Source of the DNA: Closterium sp. Naga37s-1
Lineage: Eukaryota; Streptophyta; Zygnematophyceae; Desmidiales; Closteriaceae
Assembly (NCBI GenBank): GCA_947471745.1
Contig: CANJKZ010000918.1
Coordinates: 341,644-405,643 of the forward strand
Length of the DNA: 64,000 bases
Direction of reading: 5' to 3'
The translations under genes were made by a program, and so were the position numbers. The notes below the pieces were generated by a model. That model worked only from the letters and a program-made list of their open reading frames with translations, did no database searches and was not told the DNA's origin. Of the stretch, positions 18,815 to 29,186 are shown piece by piece (within the stretch, counting starts at the first letter, position 1; the number at the start of each line of letters is the position of its first letter).

Positions 18815-19030
18815 AAGCGGGTGGTGCTTGCCAGGGCCGATAGACTCGTGGAACGTGTTTCTGCTGCAGATAGTGAATAGAGGATTGTGTCGATGCAGGG
18901 GCAAGGGGTAGTGGAGGGAGGGAAGGGGGTGGAGTGGTGGAGTGGAGGTGCTTCAAATGAAGCTGGTTTTGCTGGTGTGGGCAAATGGACCAGAGGAACG
19001 GGTTCCTGCTACAGATCGTGACGAGGGAGA
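18815..19030 (+). pseudogene. Two decayed copies of the TBL 3' end
   Basis: About 18819-18930 repeats the last 110 bases of the TBL gene (GTGGTGCTTGCCAGGGCCGA, GACTCGTGGAACGTGTTTCT, then the GGTAGTGGAGGGAGGG tail after the stop). A second, more degraded copy follows at about 18965-19030 (GACCAGAGGAACGGGTTCCT...CAGATCGTGA). They were adjacent to the gene before the hAT element separated them. Confidence 0.7.
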
Positions 19031-19155
19031 TTCTTTCCCGGTCAGGTGCAGGAGGAGCTGTAAGAAAAAACAAAATCTGCTGGAGGAGGAGCAGGGGGGC
19101 TATTTGTTGATGTGCTTCAGATAATTCTACGAAAAATGTTTACTTCGGCAAACAT

Positions 19156-19228
19156 GGGGGTGTAGCTCACATGGTAGAGCGATCGCTTCGCATGCGATAG
19201 GTAAGGGGATCGATACCCCTCACCTCCA
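19156..19228 (+). tRNA. tRNA-Ala (anticodon CGC)
   Basis: 73 bases that fold as a full cloverleaf. Acceptor GGGGGTG/CACCTCC (one G-U pair), D arm GCTC/GAGC, anticodon stem ATCGC/GCGAT with loop TTCGCAT, so anticodon CGC at 19189-19191. T stem AGGGG/CCCCT with loop ATCGATA; discriminator A. The T loop starts with A instead of the near-universal T54, a mild oddity. An internal A box (TAGCTCACATGG) and a B box (GGATCGATACC) are present, and a TTTT at 19237-19240 can end pol III transcription. No intron. Confidence 0.92.
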
Positions 19229-19717
19229 CATCCGGCTTTTATCTCCACTATGACCACTGAGTAGAGTTGCTGAAAGGATTTTTGGCACTAATAAATTTAA
19301 TCTAGGGACAGCAACCCAGAGCATAGGGGTTGTTTTCCCTTCTTGTCTGAATGTTTTTCTACTTCTGCAAGTCCTGAGCTGTATGCGGCCAACCATACCA
19401 GCATAATTACACTTTCCAGTAGTGTACAGTACAACCTAATGGAAGAGGTGCCCAGCAAGTATTTCATGCTTCACAACAAGAGGCATTGAAGGAAGACATG
19501 GAGTGGTCTGGAGGAGGTCACGATGCAACCATCACATCCTGGCAACTGCAGCTGGCAGTGCTGGCTGAGTGGCTTGGCTAGTAGCACCATGCCCTGCCCT
19601 GCTCATCACAGGCTAGATCAAAGGTTTCCATGCCTCAAACAAGAAAATACCTTACACCACGTTTTCCGCTGCATCAACCAGAAAACATCCCCATGCCAAG
19701 GATGCTTTGCACGGGCC
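19229..19717. other. Region between tRNA-Ala and the CC1 gene
   Basis: 3' flank of CC1 (minus strand) and of the tRNA gene. No recognisable gene or element. Confidence 0.5.
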
Positions 19718-21547
19718 TCAGGCGTTGGTAGCTACAGCAAGCAGCGCATGGATTGTCCTGACCAGCAGCTTCATGCTCTCCCCTAGCTTGGGCTCTGGGT
19801 TAAGTTCCACCAGGTCCTCCTCCTCCTGCTCCACCACTGGCTGGATGTGTTTCTTTATGGCACTTAGTAGTTGCGGTACTTCCTTTGCACGTACTTTGCT
19901 GAGAGCTCCCACGCAGTCACGTAATGCCTGTGGGTAAAGGCATGCAAGGCATGGAATGGTATTCTTCAAAGCAGACCGACCTTGTTCAAGATAGACACAC
20001 ATTGACCAGAGAAGACACACATCAAAATAGAAACGTAATGGTTCAAAATAGACACATGTTTTAAGCTGACACACTTCGTTCAAAACAGGAAAAACAGGCA
20101 TGTGGCATCTTAGCGAGATCATGAGCGCGAGAAAGGGTCACTATCTGCTCACCTTCAGGGCGCTATCTCCGGATTCCATCAGTTCCTGCTGCAGCCTCGC
20201 TTTATGCTCCTGAGTGTTCCGCAGCTGCTGACGCAGCCCGTTGCGCTGCTCCGTCATCTGCCAAGAACATTCCAGCATAAAAGCGAGTACCTAAACCAGT
20301 CTTTGCTTTAAGGAGATTAAGGGCGGCAAACCAGGAATTGGCCTCTACAAAACGGAAAGGGAGGGTGGGGATTGCTCGGCTAGCGTTTGTGTGTCAAAAC
20401 AGTAGGCAGAAGATGTGTGTCCATGCTCACGATCGAGGGCACGCGAGCACACCCACACAGACACACACTTGCATGCACTCATACATACACGCGCCTGCCA
20501 CCATCCCGTTACCCCCGTCCTCCGGACTTACCTCTTCCAATTCCGTCAAGTCTATCACTTCCCTCTCCGCCTCCCAATCTCCCTCCTGCTCCTCCAACTC
20601 TCCCCCCTCCTGCTCCTCCAACTCTCCCTCCTCCTGCTCCTCCCACTCCAGCTCCTCCTCTAGCTCCTTTACCCTCGCGTGCAGTTTCTCAATCTCCTTT
20701 TGACCCAAACTCACCCTTCCTTCCTGGCCGTCCATTTCTGCCTTGTGCCGCTGAGAAATCTCTGCATCCTCTTTCACTTTGGCTTTCAACGTTTCTATTT
20801 CGTTCGCCCGATCCGCCAGTAAGCGCTCACATTCAATAACCCTCTCCTTTGACTTCGCAGCCTCTTCTGCTCTCGCTTGTAGCAACTCAACCTCTTTCTC
20901 TCGCTCCTTGAGTGTGACTTCCATCAGTACAAACCCTTCAACCCGGGCCTCCAACTTCCCTTTCTCCTCTCGCAAAGCAAGCACTGTCTCATGCAGCACT
21001 TTGTTTTCAGAACACTGGTTGCTTAGCTGCAGCCGGAACTCATCGAGCAGGTGATTGAAATCTGAATGGAACGGGTGAGGATGGAGACGCAGAAATGATA
21101 TGCAAGCTATATCCGTTTTTTGGCGGCACTGCCAACGCACTCATTCAGGGAAACCATACAAGAGAGGAGGGCAGAAGTTGATGGAAAGCGAGAGAAGCAG
21201 AAACAAAGGCAAGAGAAGTTGCCACCAAAAATATATTCTTGTTGTTTGCGTTATTTTTCTCCACGTACTTTTCTTTACACTCGCACTCTCGAACCATCCA
21301 ACGTGTTCCCATACCCCTCTCTTCTGCTGGCTCACCTTCATCTGCCTGATTCCTACTTAACTGATAACTAATGACTTCATCACTTGATCTCTGGTCGCAC
21401 TTGTTCACAGAAATAAGGAGCATCACTTTCACACCATCCCTCTACCCATCATTCCCCTCACTCACCATCATCTTCCCGCTTCCTGCTCTGCTGACGCTTC
21501 AACACTATCTCCTCCAGAACGGCCAAGCCTTTGCTGCTTTCTGCCAT
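19718..21547 (-). CDS. CC1: coiled-coil protein of the four-member tandem family
   Basis: Exons on the minus strand: 21547-21466 (82 nt), 21061-20532 (530), 20257-20153 (105), 19927-19718 (210); 308 residues. The start gives MAESSKGLAVLEEIVLKRQQ, homologous to the other paralogs. Exon B is a long charged helix rich in Glu, Lys and Leu, with a terminal acidic run (ELEEELEWEEQEEGELEEQE). Exon C is MTEQRNGLRQQLRNTQEHKA, and exon D ends in HIQPVVEQEEEDLVELNPEP followed by a Leu-rich helix. Splice sites: GTGAGT, GTAAGT and GTGAGC donors, all with CAG acceptors. Unlike its three paralogs it has an ordinary GT donor after exon C. It is the most divergent copy: exon B lacks the clear 10-residue repeats and the C-terminus is 7 residues shorter. 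Function unknown to me; a cytoplasmic structural or scaffold role is only a guess. Confidence 0.72.
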
Positions 21548-21620
21548 CGCTGTTTCAAGCTACAGTCGAGAAGAAGAGTGTTCGAGTGAGAGTGAGAGTG
21601 AGAGTGAGTTAGAGAGAGAG

Positions 21621-21704
21621 AGGAGGAGGAGGAGGAGGAGGAGGAGGAGGAGGAGGAGGAGGAGGAGGAGGAGGAGGAGGAGGAGGAGGAGGAGGAGGAG
21701 GAGG
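21621..21704 (+). repeat. (GGA)n microsatellite upstream of CC1
   Basis: About 28 triplets, 75-160 bases upstream of the CC1 start, so on the transcribed strand it reads (TCC)n and probably lies in the 5' untranslated region or promoter. It follows a GAGAGT-rich stretch. The same position carries a repeat in CC2 and a short one in CC3. Confidence 0.95.
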
Positions 21705-22901
21705 TTTCAAAGAAGGTTGATCTTGTGCTGATGTGCATTTACAGCTATGCAGCCTTGTCTCAGCAGAGAGCTTCAGCGAGCACTATAGAAATTGATATGT
21801 CCATATCTGAAGGTACAACCATGAAAACTTTGCTTTGTCTTATGCTAGTAGTTCAATTGCATAAATCATCGTCGAAACGACGTACCTATGGTAAAGTGGA
21901 TCGGTCGGACGCGAATAAGACAAAGGCGCGACGTTGCTATACGAAACCGTTTACGTGGCGCTCGCGAAAAACCGATTGAATATCTGGACAGAAAGGTCTT
22001 AGAACCGATTGTCGCGATCTTGCGGTAACAGAAGCACGACGAACTCATGACGTCATCTAGGTTGACTGAAAACGGAGGGAAAATGGGAACAATCACGGAA
22101 CGGCAATCTCGAAACGCTAGGCGGGGGAAGCGGGACAGCCAGAAAAAGAGCGAATCGAAGTTTCGCTACAGAGCTCTTCGCCTGGTACCCGCTGCAGGGA
22201 GTTTCGGCTCTCACATGATCACCCTCTAACCCAAAATCTAGGGCTGGAAAGCCGCCACCCCTTGGGCCTGTGGCGCAAGGATGTGCGGGGATGGCGGAAG
22301 GTGCGCCGCGACGCAACTGTCCCCAAGGCGCAACGCATGGCAGCTTACGCGCTGATCTACACCCACAGTTGGTCCCTGACTGATAAGCAGCGGCGTTATT
22401 CAAACCTTCTAGGGAGTTGTTCTTGGGCGCTCAGGGAGTACTGGAACGCAGACATCCAAGCTGTGTGAATTTGGTTGGAGAATGAATTCGCCTCATTCAC
22501 GCTGATCTGGATTGAGCCTGTCGTGTCGAGCAAGCCGTTGATGTTCTCTCGAGGCTGGGCTCTGTAAGGTGTGCTGCAGTATAGCGCATTCGCATTCACT
22601 TGTATGATACGTCGTGTGTACAGTTTTTATTCGTTTAGGAATGAACAATGTTAAGATCTCATGTTTTTTGTGCCATGAGGACAGAGAAAAATGTGTGGTG
22701 CTATTGGATGTGATAGTGTAGGCAGATGTATCTGACATGCATCCCTGCATGCACCTCACCAATTTTTTCACTTGGTGTACATAGCTTTTGCATTGGAAAC
22801 AGCATCATGATAAAACACACAAAAAGATATCCTATCATAAAGTTGTATCTGTAGTGTAGAGTAGGGTGACTCCTAACATCACAAGGCGCGGTTGGAAATG
22901 A
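21705..22901 (-). promoter_or_regulatory. CC1 upstream region and CC1-CC2 intergenic DNA
   Basis: Homologous to the DNA upstream of CC2 (25060-25880), for example the shared CCATATCTGAAGGTACAACC block. It contains a TGACGTCA palindrome at 22048-22055, about 500 bases upstream of the start, conserved in CC2. The part from about 22565 to 22760 recurs at 33065-33260 and 63090-63260. No coding sequence recognised. Confidence 0.55.
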
Positions 22902-24926
22902 TCAATCGGGCAAATGCAGACTCGTTAACCGAGGAGCTGCAGCCAGCAGTGTCCTGATGGTCTCAACAAGCAGTTTCATATTTTCCTTCAGCTTGGGCTC
23001 AGAATCGACTTCCACCAAGTCCTCCCCTTCCTGCTCCACCACCGGCTGAATGTGAGTGTTGATTGCGCTTATGAGCTGCGTAGTTCCCACTGGAGGCAGT
23101 TGGTTGAGTTCTCTCACGCAGTCGCAGAGAACCTGCAGAATATGCGGGAAAACAGATAGACATGAATATAACTCTCCAACCAGAGGCACTCTGCTACCAG
23201 AGGCACTCTACTTCCCCCAACCACCCCTCCCCCACGCCTCCCCCCACCCCTACTCCCCCCCCCACCTTCAACACACCCTAAAGGCACAAGAGTACAGTGA
23301 ATGCAGTCAGGACATTGACTTGCATTATTGCAGACAGAAGCAACAGCAAGAATCACTAACCATGGGGGCAGGAAGGTTGATTTGTGACTTTCTGCACTTG
23401 CCTGAAGAGACATATCTCGGGCTTCCATCATTTGTTGCCGCAGCTTCCCCCTGTGCTCCTGGGTGTTCCTCAGCTGCTGGTGCAGCCTGTTGCGCTGCTG
23501 TGACACCTGCCAAGGTGGGAACACACCAAATTGGATTCCTTGTAAGTGGCTGCTTGCTTTAGGATGAAAAACGACATCAGAAATAAAACTTACGAGAGAT
23601 AGGAAGATATAAACATGTAATAAACATGCTCGCACAAAAAAAACGCTCACACATGACATCTGCACATTCACGCGCATCTGCACGTTCACACATCTGCACG
23701 CTCACACATCTGCACGCTCACACAATTGTTGCACTCCCACACATTTGCACATGTGTGCATGAGCTTGCGCATATGCATGCGCACTGAACCCTACCTCTTC
23801 CAGGTCTTTCTTCAGATTCTTGATCAGCATCTCCAAAGGCGCAGCTTCCTGAATCTTTTTTTCCAGATACTCTACCTCGCGTTTCAACTCTCTCACTCTA
23901 GCTCTCCAGTAGCTGGCTGATTCTTCCGCCTCTGCTTCGAGTTTCTCAGCTTTATCCTTCCACATCCTCATTTTCGCTTCCCAGTGGTCCGATTCTTTCC
24001 TCCATGCCTCCAGTTTCTCATGCTGTCGTCGACTCTTACTCTCAAGTTTCTCATACTCATGAACCTTCCTCTCAATATTCTCATACTCTCTAACCCTAAT
24101 CTCCAGTTTCTCATAATCCCTGACCCTACTCTCAAGTTTCTCATACTCCTGAACCCTCCTCTCCATTTCCTCATATTCCTTAACCCTAATCTCCAGTTTC
24201 TCATAATCCCTGACCCTAATCTCCAGTTTCTCATAATCCCTGACCCTATTCTCCAGTTTCTCATACTCTTTGCACCTAATCTCCTCCAGCATCTCACACG
24301 CTCTAACCCTTCTCTCCAGTTGCTCATGCTCACTCAGCCTAGCTTCCACGAGCTGAAACCCCTTCAACCGGGTGACCAGCTCGATATTTACTGCACGCAG
24401 GGCAGCCAATGTGTCACGCAGCAGCCCAATTTCAGTTGACTGGCTGTGCAGCTGGAGCAGGGCTTGTTCCACAACCTGAGTTAACTCTGTCGGGGTAAAG
24501 AGGTGTGGATAGTTTGGTGATGTTGAGTCCAATCGTGGTATGCCTGGGTTAAAACAACAAGACGCAATCAAGACACCTGCAAAGCTTGTCCTCGCACAAC
24601 ACTTGATAATATTGTTTCTCAGCATTTGCTGCTGAACCTAAGCATTTTGTGCAGAAGGCACAAGAAGAGCTTTGAAGCAAATACTTAATGTTGAAACACC
24701 CTTAAAAGTGCCATGAGGTGGAAAAGATTACTACCCACCTGCCCCCCCCACCTCCCCCAAAAAAAGGAGAAAAAAACTTCAACCTCTGTTCACCACCTTT
24801 CATGATACGAGCAAATGCACCCCACTCTTCGCCCGTCCACTCACCATCGTTTGCCTGCTTCCTGCTCTGCTGGCAGTTCTTCAGTTTCACCTCAAGAATC
24901 GTCAAGTCGGCTATACTTGCTGCCAT
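22902..24926 (-). CDS. CC2: coiled-coil protein of the tandem family
   Basis: Exons on the minus strand: 24926-24845 (82 nt), 24486-23795 (692), 23506-23402 (105), 23132-22902 (231); 369 residues, all junctions in phase. Exon A MAASIADLTILEVKLKNCQQ. Exon B opens ELTQVVEQALLQLHSQSTEI and continues with about a dozen 10-residue repeats of the type RVRDYEKLEI, then a second helix (EAKMRMWKDKAEKLEAEAEE) ending LIKNLKKDLEE. Exon C VSQQRNRLHQQLRNTQEHRG. Exon D LISAINTHIQPVVEQEGEDL then a Leu-rich helix ending SLHLPD. The intron after exon C has a GC donor (CAG-GCAAGT). No signal peptide or membrane segment. The family is not one I can name; what can be seen is an almost wholly helical, highly charged protein. 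Confidence 0.75.
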
Positions 24927-24973
24927 GGTTGCTACAAGCTGCAGTGCAGTCACAACGAGGAATGAGAGAGAAC

Positions 24974-25059
24974 AGAGGAGGAGGAGGAGGAGGAGGAGGA
25001 GGAGGAGGAGGAGGAGGAGGAGGAGGAGGAGGAGGAGGAGGAGGAGGAGGAGGAGGAGG
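24974..25059 (+). repeat. (GGA)n microsatellite upstream of CC2
   Basis: About 28 triplets at the same relative position as in CC1, starting about 48 bases upstream of the CC2 start; reads (TCC)n in the transcript sense. Confidence 0.95.
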
Positions 25060-25878
25060 TGAATTCAAACGCATGATAATTTTGTATAATTTGTGTTTTA
25101 GCTATGCAGCTTAGTGTGAGCAGAAAACTTCGGTGAGCACTGAAGGAACTATATTGACCATATCTGAAGGTACAACCATGAAACGATTGCTTTGTCTTAT
25201 GCGAGTTTTTGAATGCACGGCTTATTTCCAAAACGACGTACCTATGGTGAAGAGGATCGGTTGGACGGGAATAAGACGAAGGCGCGACCTGCTAGACGAA
25301 AGCGCTTAGGTGTCGCACGCGTAGATTTGACAAAATCTGTGACAGTTTTGGTTAGAAAGGTCTTGGAGTCCAAGGGTGTAACATAAGCACGACGAACTCA
25401 TGACGTCATCTAGGTTGACTGAAAGCGGAGGGAAAATGGGAACAATGAAGGAACGGCAATCACGAGACGCTAGGCGGGGGAAGCGGGACAGCCGATCTGA
25501 AAAAGAGCGAATCGAAGTTTCGCCGTGTAAGCGAAATGACGGAACCCGGCGTTCGCTACAGAGCTCTTCGCCTGGTATCCGCCGCAGTGAGGTCGGCTCT
25601 CACATGGTCACCCTCTAATCCAGAATCGAGGGCCCACTTGCCGCCCGCCCTTGGTCCATTGCGTGGCGCAAGGCTGTGCTGGCGGAAGGTGCGCCGCGCC
25701 GAGAGGCAACTGTCCCCAAGGCGCAACGCATGACAGGCAGGTGACGCGCTGATCTACTCCCGAAGCTGGTCGCTGACTGATGTGCAGTGGCGTTCTCTCT
25801 AAATCTTCTAGAGATTGGTTCCTGTCGACGCAGAGTATTGGTACGAAGACATCGAAGGTGTGTGAATTTGGTTGGCGA
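25060..25878 (-). promoter_or_regulatory. CC2 upstream region
   Basis: Homologous to the CC1 upstream DNA over several hundred bases, including the conserved TGACGTCA palindrome at 25401-25408 and the GGAGGGAAAATGGGAACAAT block next to it. No gene recognised. Confidence 0.5.
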
Positions 25879-26020
25879 GCTGACCGCGGGCATAAAAAAA
25901 CTAAAACCCATTCGGAACGGCATCCCGTTCGGGAGCCTCAACCCTAAAATTTTAGGGTTTTGGCTCCCGAACGGCATGCCCTCCATGCGGGGTTTATTGT
26001 TTTCCTTGCCCGCGGTCAGC
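25879..26020. mobile_element. Small foldback (hairpin) element upstream of CC2
   Basis: 142 bp with inverted ends GCTGACCGCGGGCA and TGCCCGCGGTCAGC and a second inner inverted pair (CCGTTCGGGAGCC with GGCTCCCGAACGG) around an AAAATTTT centre. The homologous sites in CC1 and CC4 lack it. Immediately after it (about 26030-26063) is a separate small palindrome (CATTCGACTG...CAGTCGAATG). Confidence 0.65.
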
Positions 26021-26097
26021 TTGCCAGCTCATTCGACTGACAGCTGACGCTGGCAGTCGAATGAACCTTTCAGTGTGAACTTGTTTATGTCACGCTA

Positions 26098-26435
26098 TGT
26101 TAAGGGGGGATTTACTGTTCATTCCGAACAGTACTTTCCAACTCACCCTTATCCTTATCTTCCTTGATTTCCTAGTGCCACGTGGCACTCTACTTTTCTT
26201 GCCTTCAATTCCTAGTCCCACGAAGTACTTTCCGACATTCGATCTTGCATGTTATATCAACCTTGCTTATACTTGCCATAATCAATCAATTCTCATTCAA
26301 CTCTTCTTCAATTACTCAGTAACTTCTTCGCCTATTTCGCCAATAGTTCTTTCGCCAAAGTCTTCCGCCGCATTTCATCCTCGACCTAGTCGACCCTGCT
26401 AATTCTTTAGCGGACTTAGGCCGTCGGGCCTAACC
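26098..26435 (+). repeat. gypsy 5' LTR
   Basis: Direct copy of 32661-33013; the inner edge is followed by the tRNA-iMet primer-binding site. Confidence 0.9.
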
Positions 26436-26592
26436 CTTGGTATCAGAGCCTTCGCGGGGAACGACTTCCAACGAGCGACCGTCGACGACGAGACTACGAC
26501 GTCATCGTCCCGCGGTGCCGACTTGCAGACTTGGAGTCGTCGAGCGAACATGGACGAAACCGTGCACGCTCTCCCCCACGACATGGGCAACA

Positions 26593-26735
26593 TGTCAGAA
26601 GTAGTAGTATAAAGAAAGAATGAAGAAAGGAGGATGTTCACTAGCAAGCAGTTGGACACATATAGCAAACCCTAATTGGGCTGTACTCACTATGGAGTAC
26701 CCCACTGCAGGCTAGACAATTATAACATTCTGACA
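26593..26735 (-). repeat. LTR of the nested short element (3' LTR)
   Basis: 143 bp, direct copy of 28040-28182. Confidence 0.9.
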
Positions 26736-27394
26736 CACCCCCATAGCCAAAGTGGGGTGTAATCAGCACAACAAGCAAGCATAGTAATAGTTCACAATTA
26801 TAAGCAAAGCTAGAGGTAATCACAGCGGGCAAGTGAGGAGGAGGAGGGACTGTGAGAGGAGAGAAGATGAGAGACGGCGGCTGAAGCTGCAGACACACGG
26901 GCAACAGGAGCTGCTGGCACAGTGGCTACCGGGACAGTGCGCCCCGGACTACTGGAGTAACTGGCTCACGGGCTACGACGAGCTACAGGAGCAACGGACC
27001 CTCGGGCGACAGGCGCAGCAGACTCTCTGGGCTACCAGGACATTGCGCCCCGGACTACAGGTGCTGCGGACGACAAGACAGCAGCCTCCGCTCAACCTCC
27101 TCCAACTGTCCCACACACCCCCCACACACCCACTGCTTCACTCCTAACTCCACTTGCACGTCACCCCCCTAGTACCACTCCTTCGGCTCCCACACACCCA
27201 CCCCCCTCAGCGGCAGCTGCAGCACTGGGAGACGGAGGAGGAGGAGCAGGGGACGACGCACAGAAACTGCACCCCCATACCCCCCACCCCCAAACCCTAA
27301 TTCAGGAGAACGGGCAGCAGCAGGGGTGGGGCGCCGTCAGAAGCACGGGGGACAGCGGGCAGCGCAGGGGAAGAGGAAACAGGGCGCCCACGGG

Positions 27395-27680
27395 CCTGGC
27401 GCAGCCCGTACGAACCGCGTGCGGGCGGCCCGAGGCGCGCCCTGGCCTGGCGCAGCCCGTACGGGCCGCGCGCGGGCCTGGCGCTGCCCGTACGGGCCGC
27501 GCGCGGGCCTGGCGCAGCCCGTACAGGCCGCGCGCGGGCCTGGCGCAGCCCGTACGGGCCGCGCGCAGGCTGTACGGGCCGCGCGCGGGCCTGGCGCAGC
27601 CCGTACAGGCCGCGCGCGGGCCTGGCGCAGCCCGTACGGGCCGCGCGCAGGCTGTACGGGCCGCGCGCGGGCCCTACGCA
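27395..27680. repeat. 31-bp GC-rich minisatellite in the nested element
   Basis: Units built around GCGCAGCCCGTACGGGCCGC, repeating every 31 bp with some variants. A second repeat follows at about 27770-27910 (GGGCAGAAAACCGCCGCGCG, about 40-bp period). Confidence 0.85.
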
Positions 27681-28039
27681 GGTCGCGCAGGCCGCGACGG
27701 GTGACGGGGGGCGACGCGCGGGTCCCCGTCGCCCGTCGCAGCGCCTCCCGGGAGCGACGCGCGGAGTGACGGGGCAGAAAGCCGCCGCGCGCCTCGGGGC
27801 GCACGGCGGGCAGAAAACCGGCGCGCGCCTCGGGGCGCACGGCGGGCAGAAAACCGCCGCGCGCCTCGGGGCGCACGGCGGGCAGAAAACCGCCGCACGC
27901 TCCGAGCGCGCGGCGGGATGAAAAATCCGTCGCACGCCACGGGGCGTGCAACACACAGAGTAGCAGTAGCAGCGGAAGCAGTGAGGTGCTGGGCCCACCC
28001 ACAGGATCGACCCAAGGGGATCGACCTGCTCTGATAGCA

Positions 28040-28182
28040 TGTCAGAAGTAGTAGTATAAAGAAAGAATGAAGAAAGGAGGATGTTCACTAGCAAGCAGTT
28101 GGACACATATAGCAAACCCTAATTGGGCTGTACTCACTATGGAGTACCCCACTGCAGGCTAGACAATTATAACATTCTGACA
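28040..28182 (-). repeat. LTR of the nested short element (5' LTR)
   Basis: 143 bp, direct copy of 26593-26735; flanked on the right by the CAACA duplication. Confidence 0.9.
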
Positions 28183-28189
28183 CAACATG

Positions 28190-29166
28190 CTTGCCGAACT
28201 CATGCGCCAACTTCAAGAGTTGACGTTGGAAATCGTGAGGTACGAGCTGAAATTTAACAGCTTCGTGAATTGGCTTCTAACCCCCATCGTCATGCTGCAC
28301 CAACTCTTGCGCCCAACACGTCGACTGGCGCGGAAGCGCTGCCAGAACGTCGAAGCGCACTCCAGCCGCAGAAACCCGAGTCGTTCGACCCAAGTCAACG
28401 CGACGCGAACGTGCGGACGTGGCTCTTCATGCTGAACAACTACTTCGGCGCGAGCGGGGTGCAAGAGGCGGACGCGCAGCAGCGGATCGAGTACTCCGTT
28501 ACGCTGCTGAGGGGCCCGGCCTTGGAGTGGTGGCGCCGACTCACGCAAACTGCTGTAAGAAGGGCTCAGACAGACGGGCATCAACAGGGCGTGGGGCATG
28601 CAGCTGCAACTTCGAGCTTAGGGAGTTTAGCTTTGGGTGTTACCACGGTTCCGACCACATGGGAAGGATTTGAAGCGGCGCTGAAAAGTAGGTTCGATTT
28701 GGTGAACGCCTCCGAAGCTGCTAGGAAGCGTCTGCGTCATTTCCGGCAGATAGGAAACGTCCAGGAGTACACACGACGGTTCTTGAGCATCTGCAACGAA
28801 ATAGATGACATCACGGAAGCAGAGATGCGCGATCGCTACCTCGAAGGGTTGAAGCCGGACATAGCGGAAGCTATAGCGATTCACGGGTTGTCCACCTTCG
28901 AGTTAGTTGTCGCAGCCGCAGAACGCGTCGACGCAGTACGAAGTCGACGGGGTCGTGACGATCGCGATAGGGGATACAACAGACCAATCAACGACGCTCG
29001 ATCGAGGGACGGACCATCGCCCATGGAGATTGGTGCAGTTAACAGTGACGGCTCACAGAAGACGAGTTTTAGGGGGAACTGTCACTACTGCAAAAAGCCG
29101 GGACACATGAAGCGGGACTGCCCACAGCTTAAAGAACGGCAGCAGGGAAACGGAGACCGCCAGTAG
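28190..29166 (+). CDS. gypsy gag part
   Basis: Retrotransposon gag domain (ESFDPSQRDANVRTWLFMLN, LLRGPALEWWRRL, WEGFEAALKSRF) with a C-terminal CCHC knuckle CHYCKKPGHMKRDC. Capsid-like structural protein of the family. Part of a broken element. Confidence 0.88.
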
Positions 29167-29186
29167 ATAGCGGGTCGCTAGCTGGT

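Larger units (their letters stand above)
26593..28182 (-). mobile_element. Short non-autonomous LTR element nested in the gypsy gag
   Basis: 1590 bp with two 143-bp LTRs (TGTCAGAA...TTCTGACA) that look identical, and a perfect 5-bp duplication CAACA on both sides. On the minus strand a TATCAGAGCAGG primer-binding-like site follows the 5' LTR and a G-rich tract precedes the 3' LTR. It has no protein-coding part of an LTR element; the inside holds a GC-rich 31-bp minisatellite. LTR and leader sequences resemble copia-3 and copia-4, so it is best read as a non-autonomous derivative of that lineage. Confidence 0.85.

Noticed and set aside
21505-21738. Ser-, Glu/Arg- or Pro-rich peptides over the GGA arrays (also 24892-25114)
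   Set aside because: Simple-sequence translation of the microsatellites.
24702-24953. CC2 exon A read through as an 83-codon single-exon gene
   Set aside because: A clear GTGAGT donor after 82 coding bases, conserved in all four paralogs, marks it as exon A.
27297-28115. 272-codon Arg/Ala-rich frame in the nested short LTR element
   Set aside because: GC-rich tandem-repeat DNA read through; no domain, and overlapping frames on both strands are equally open.
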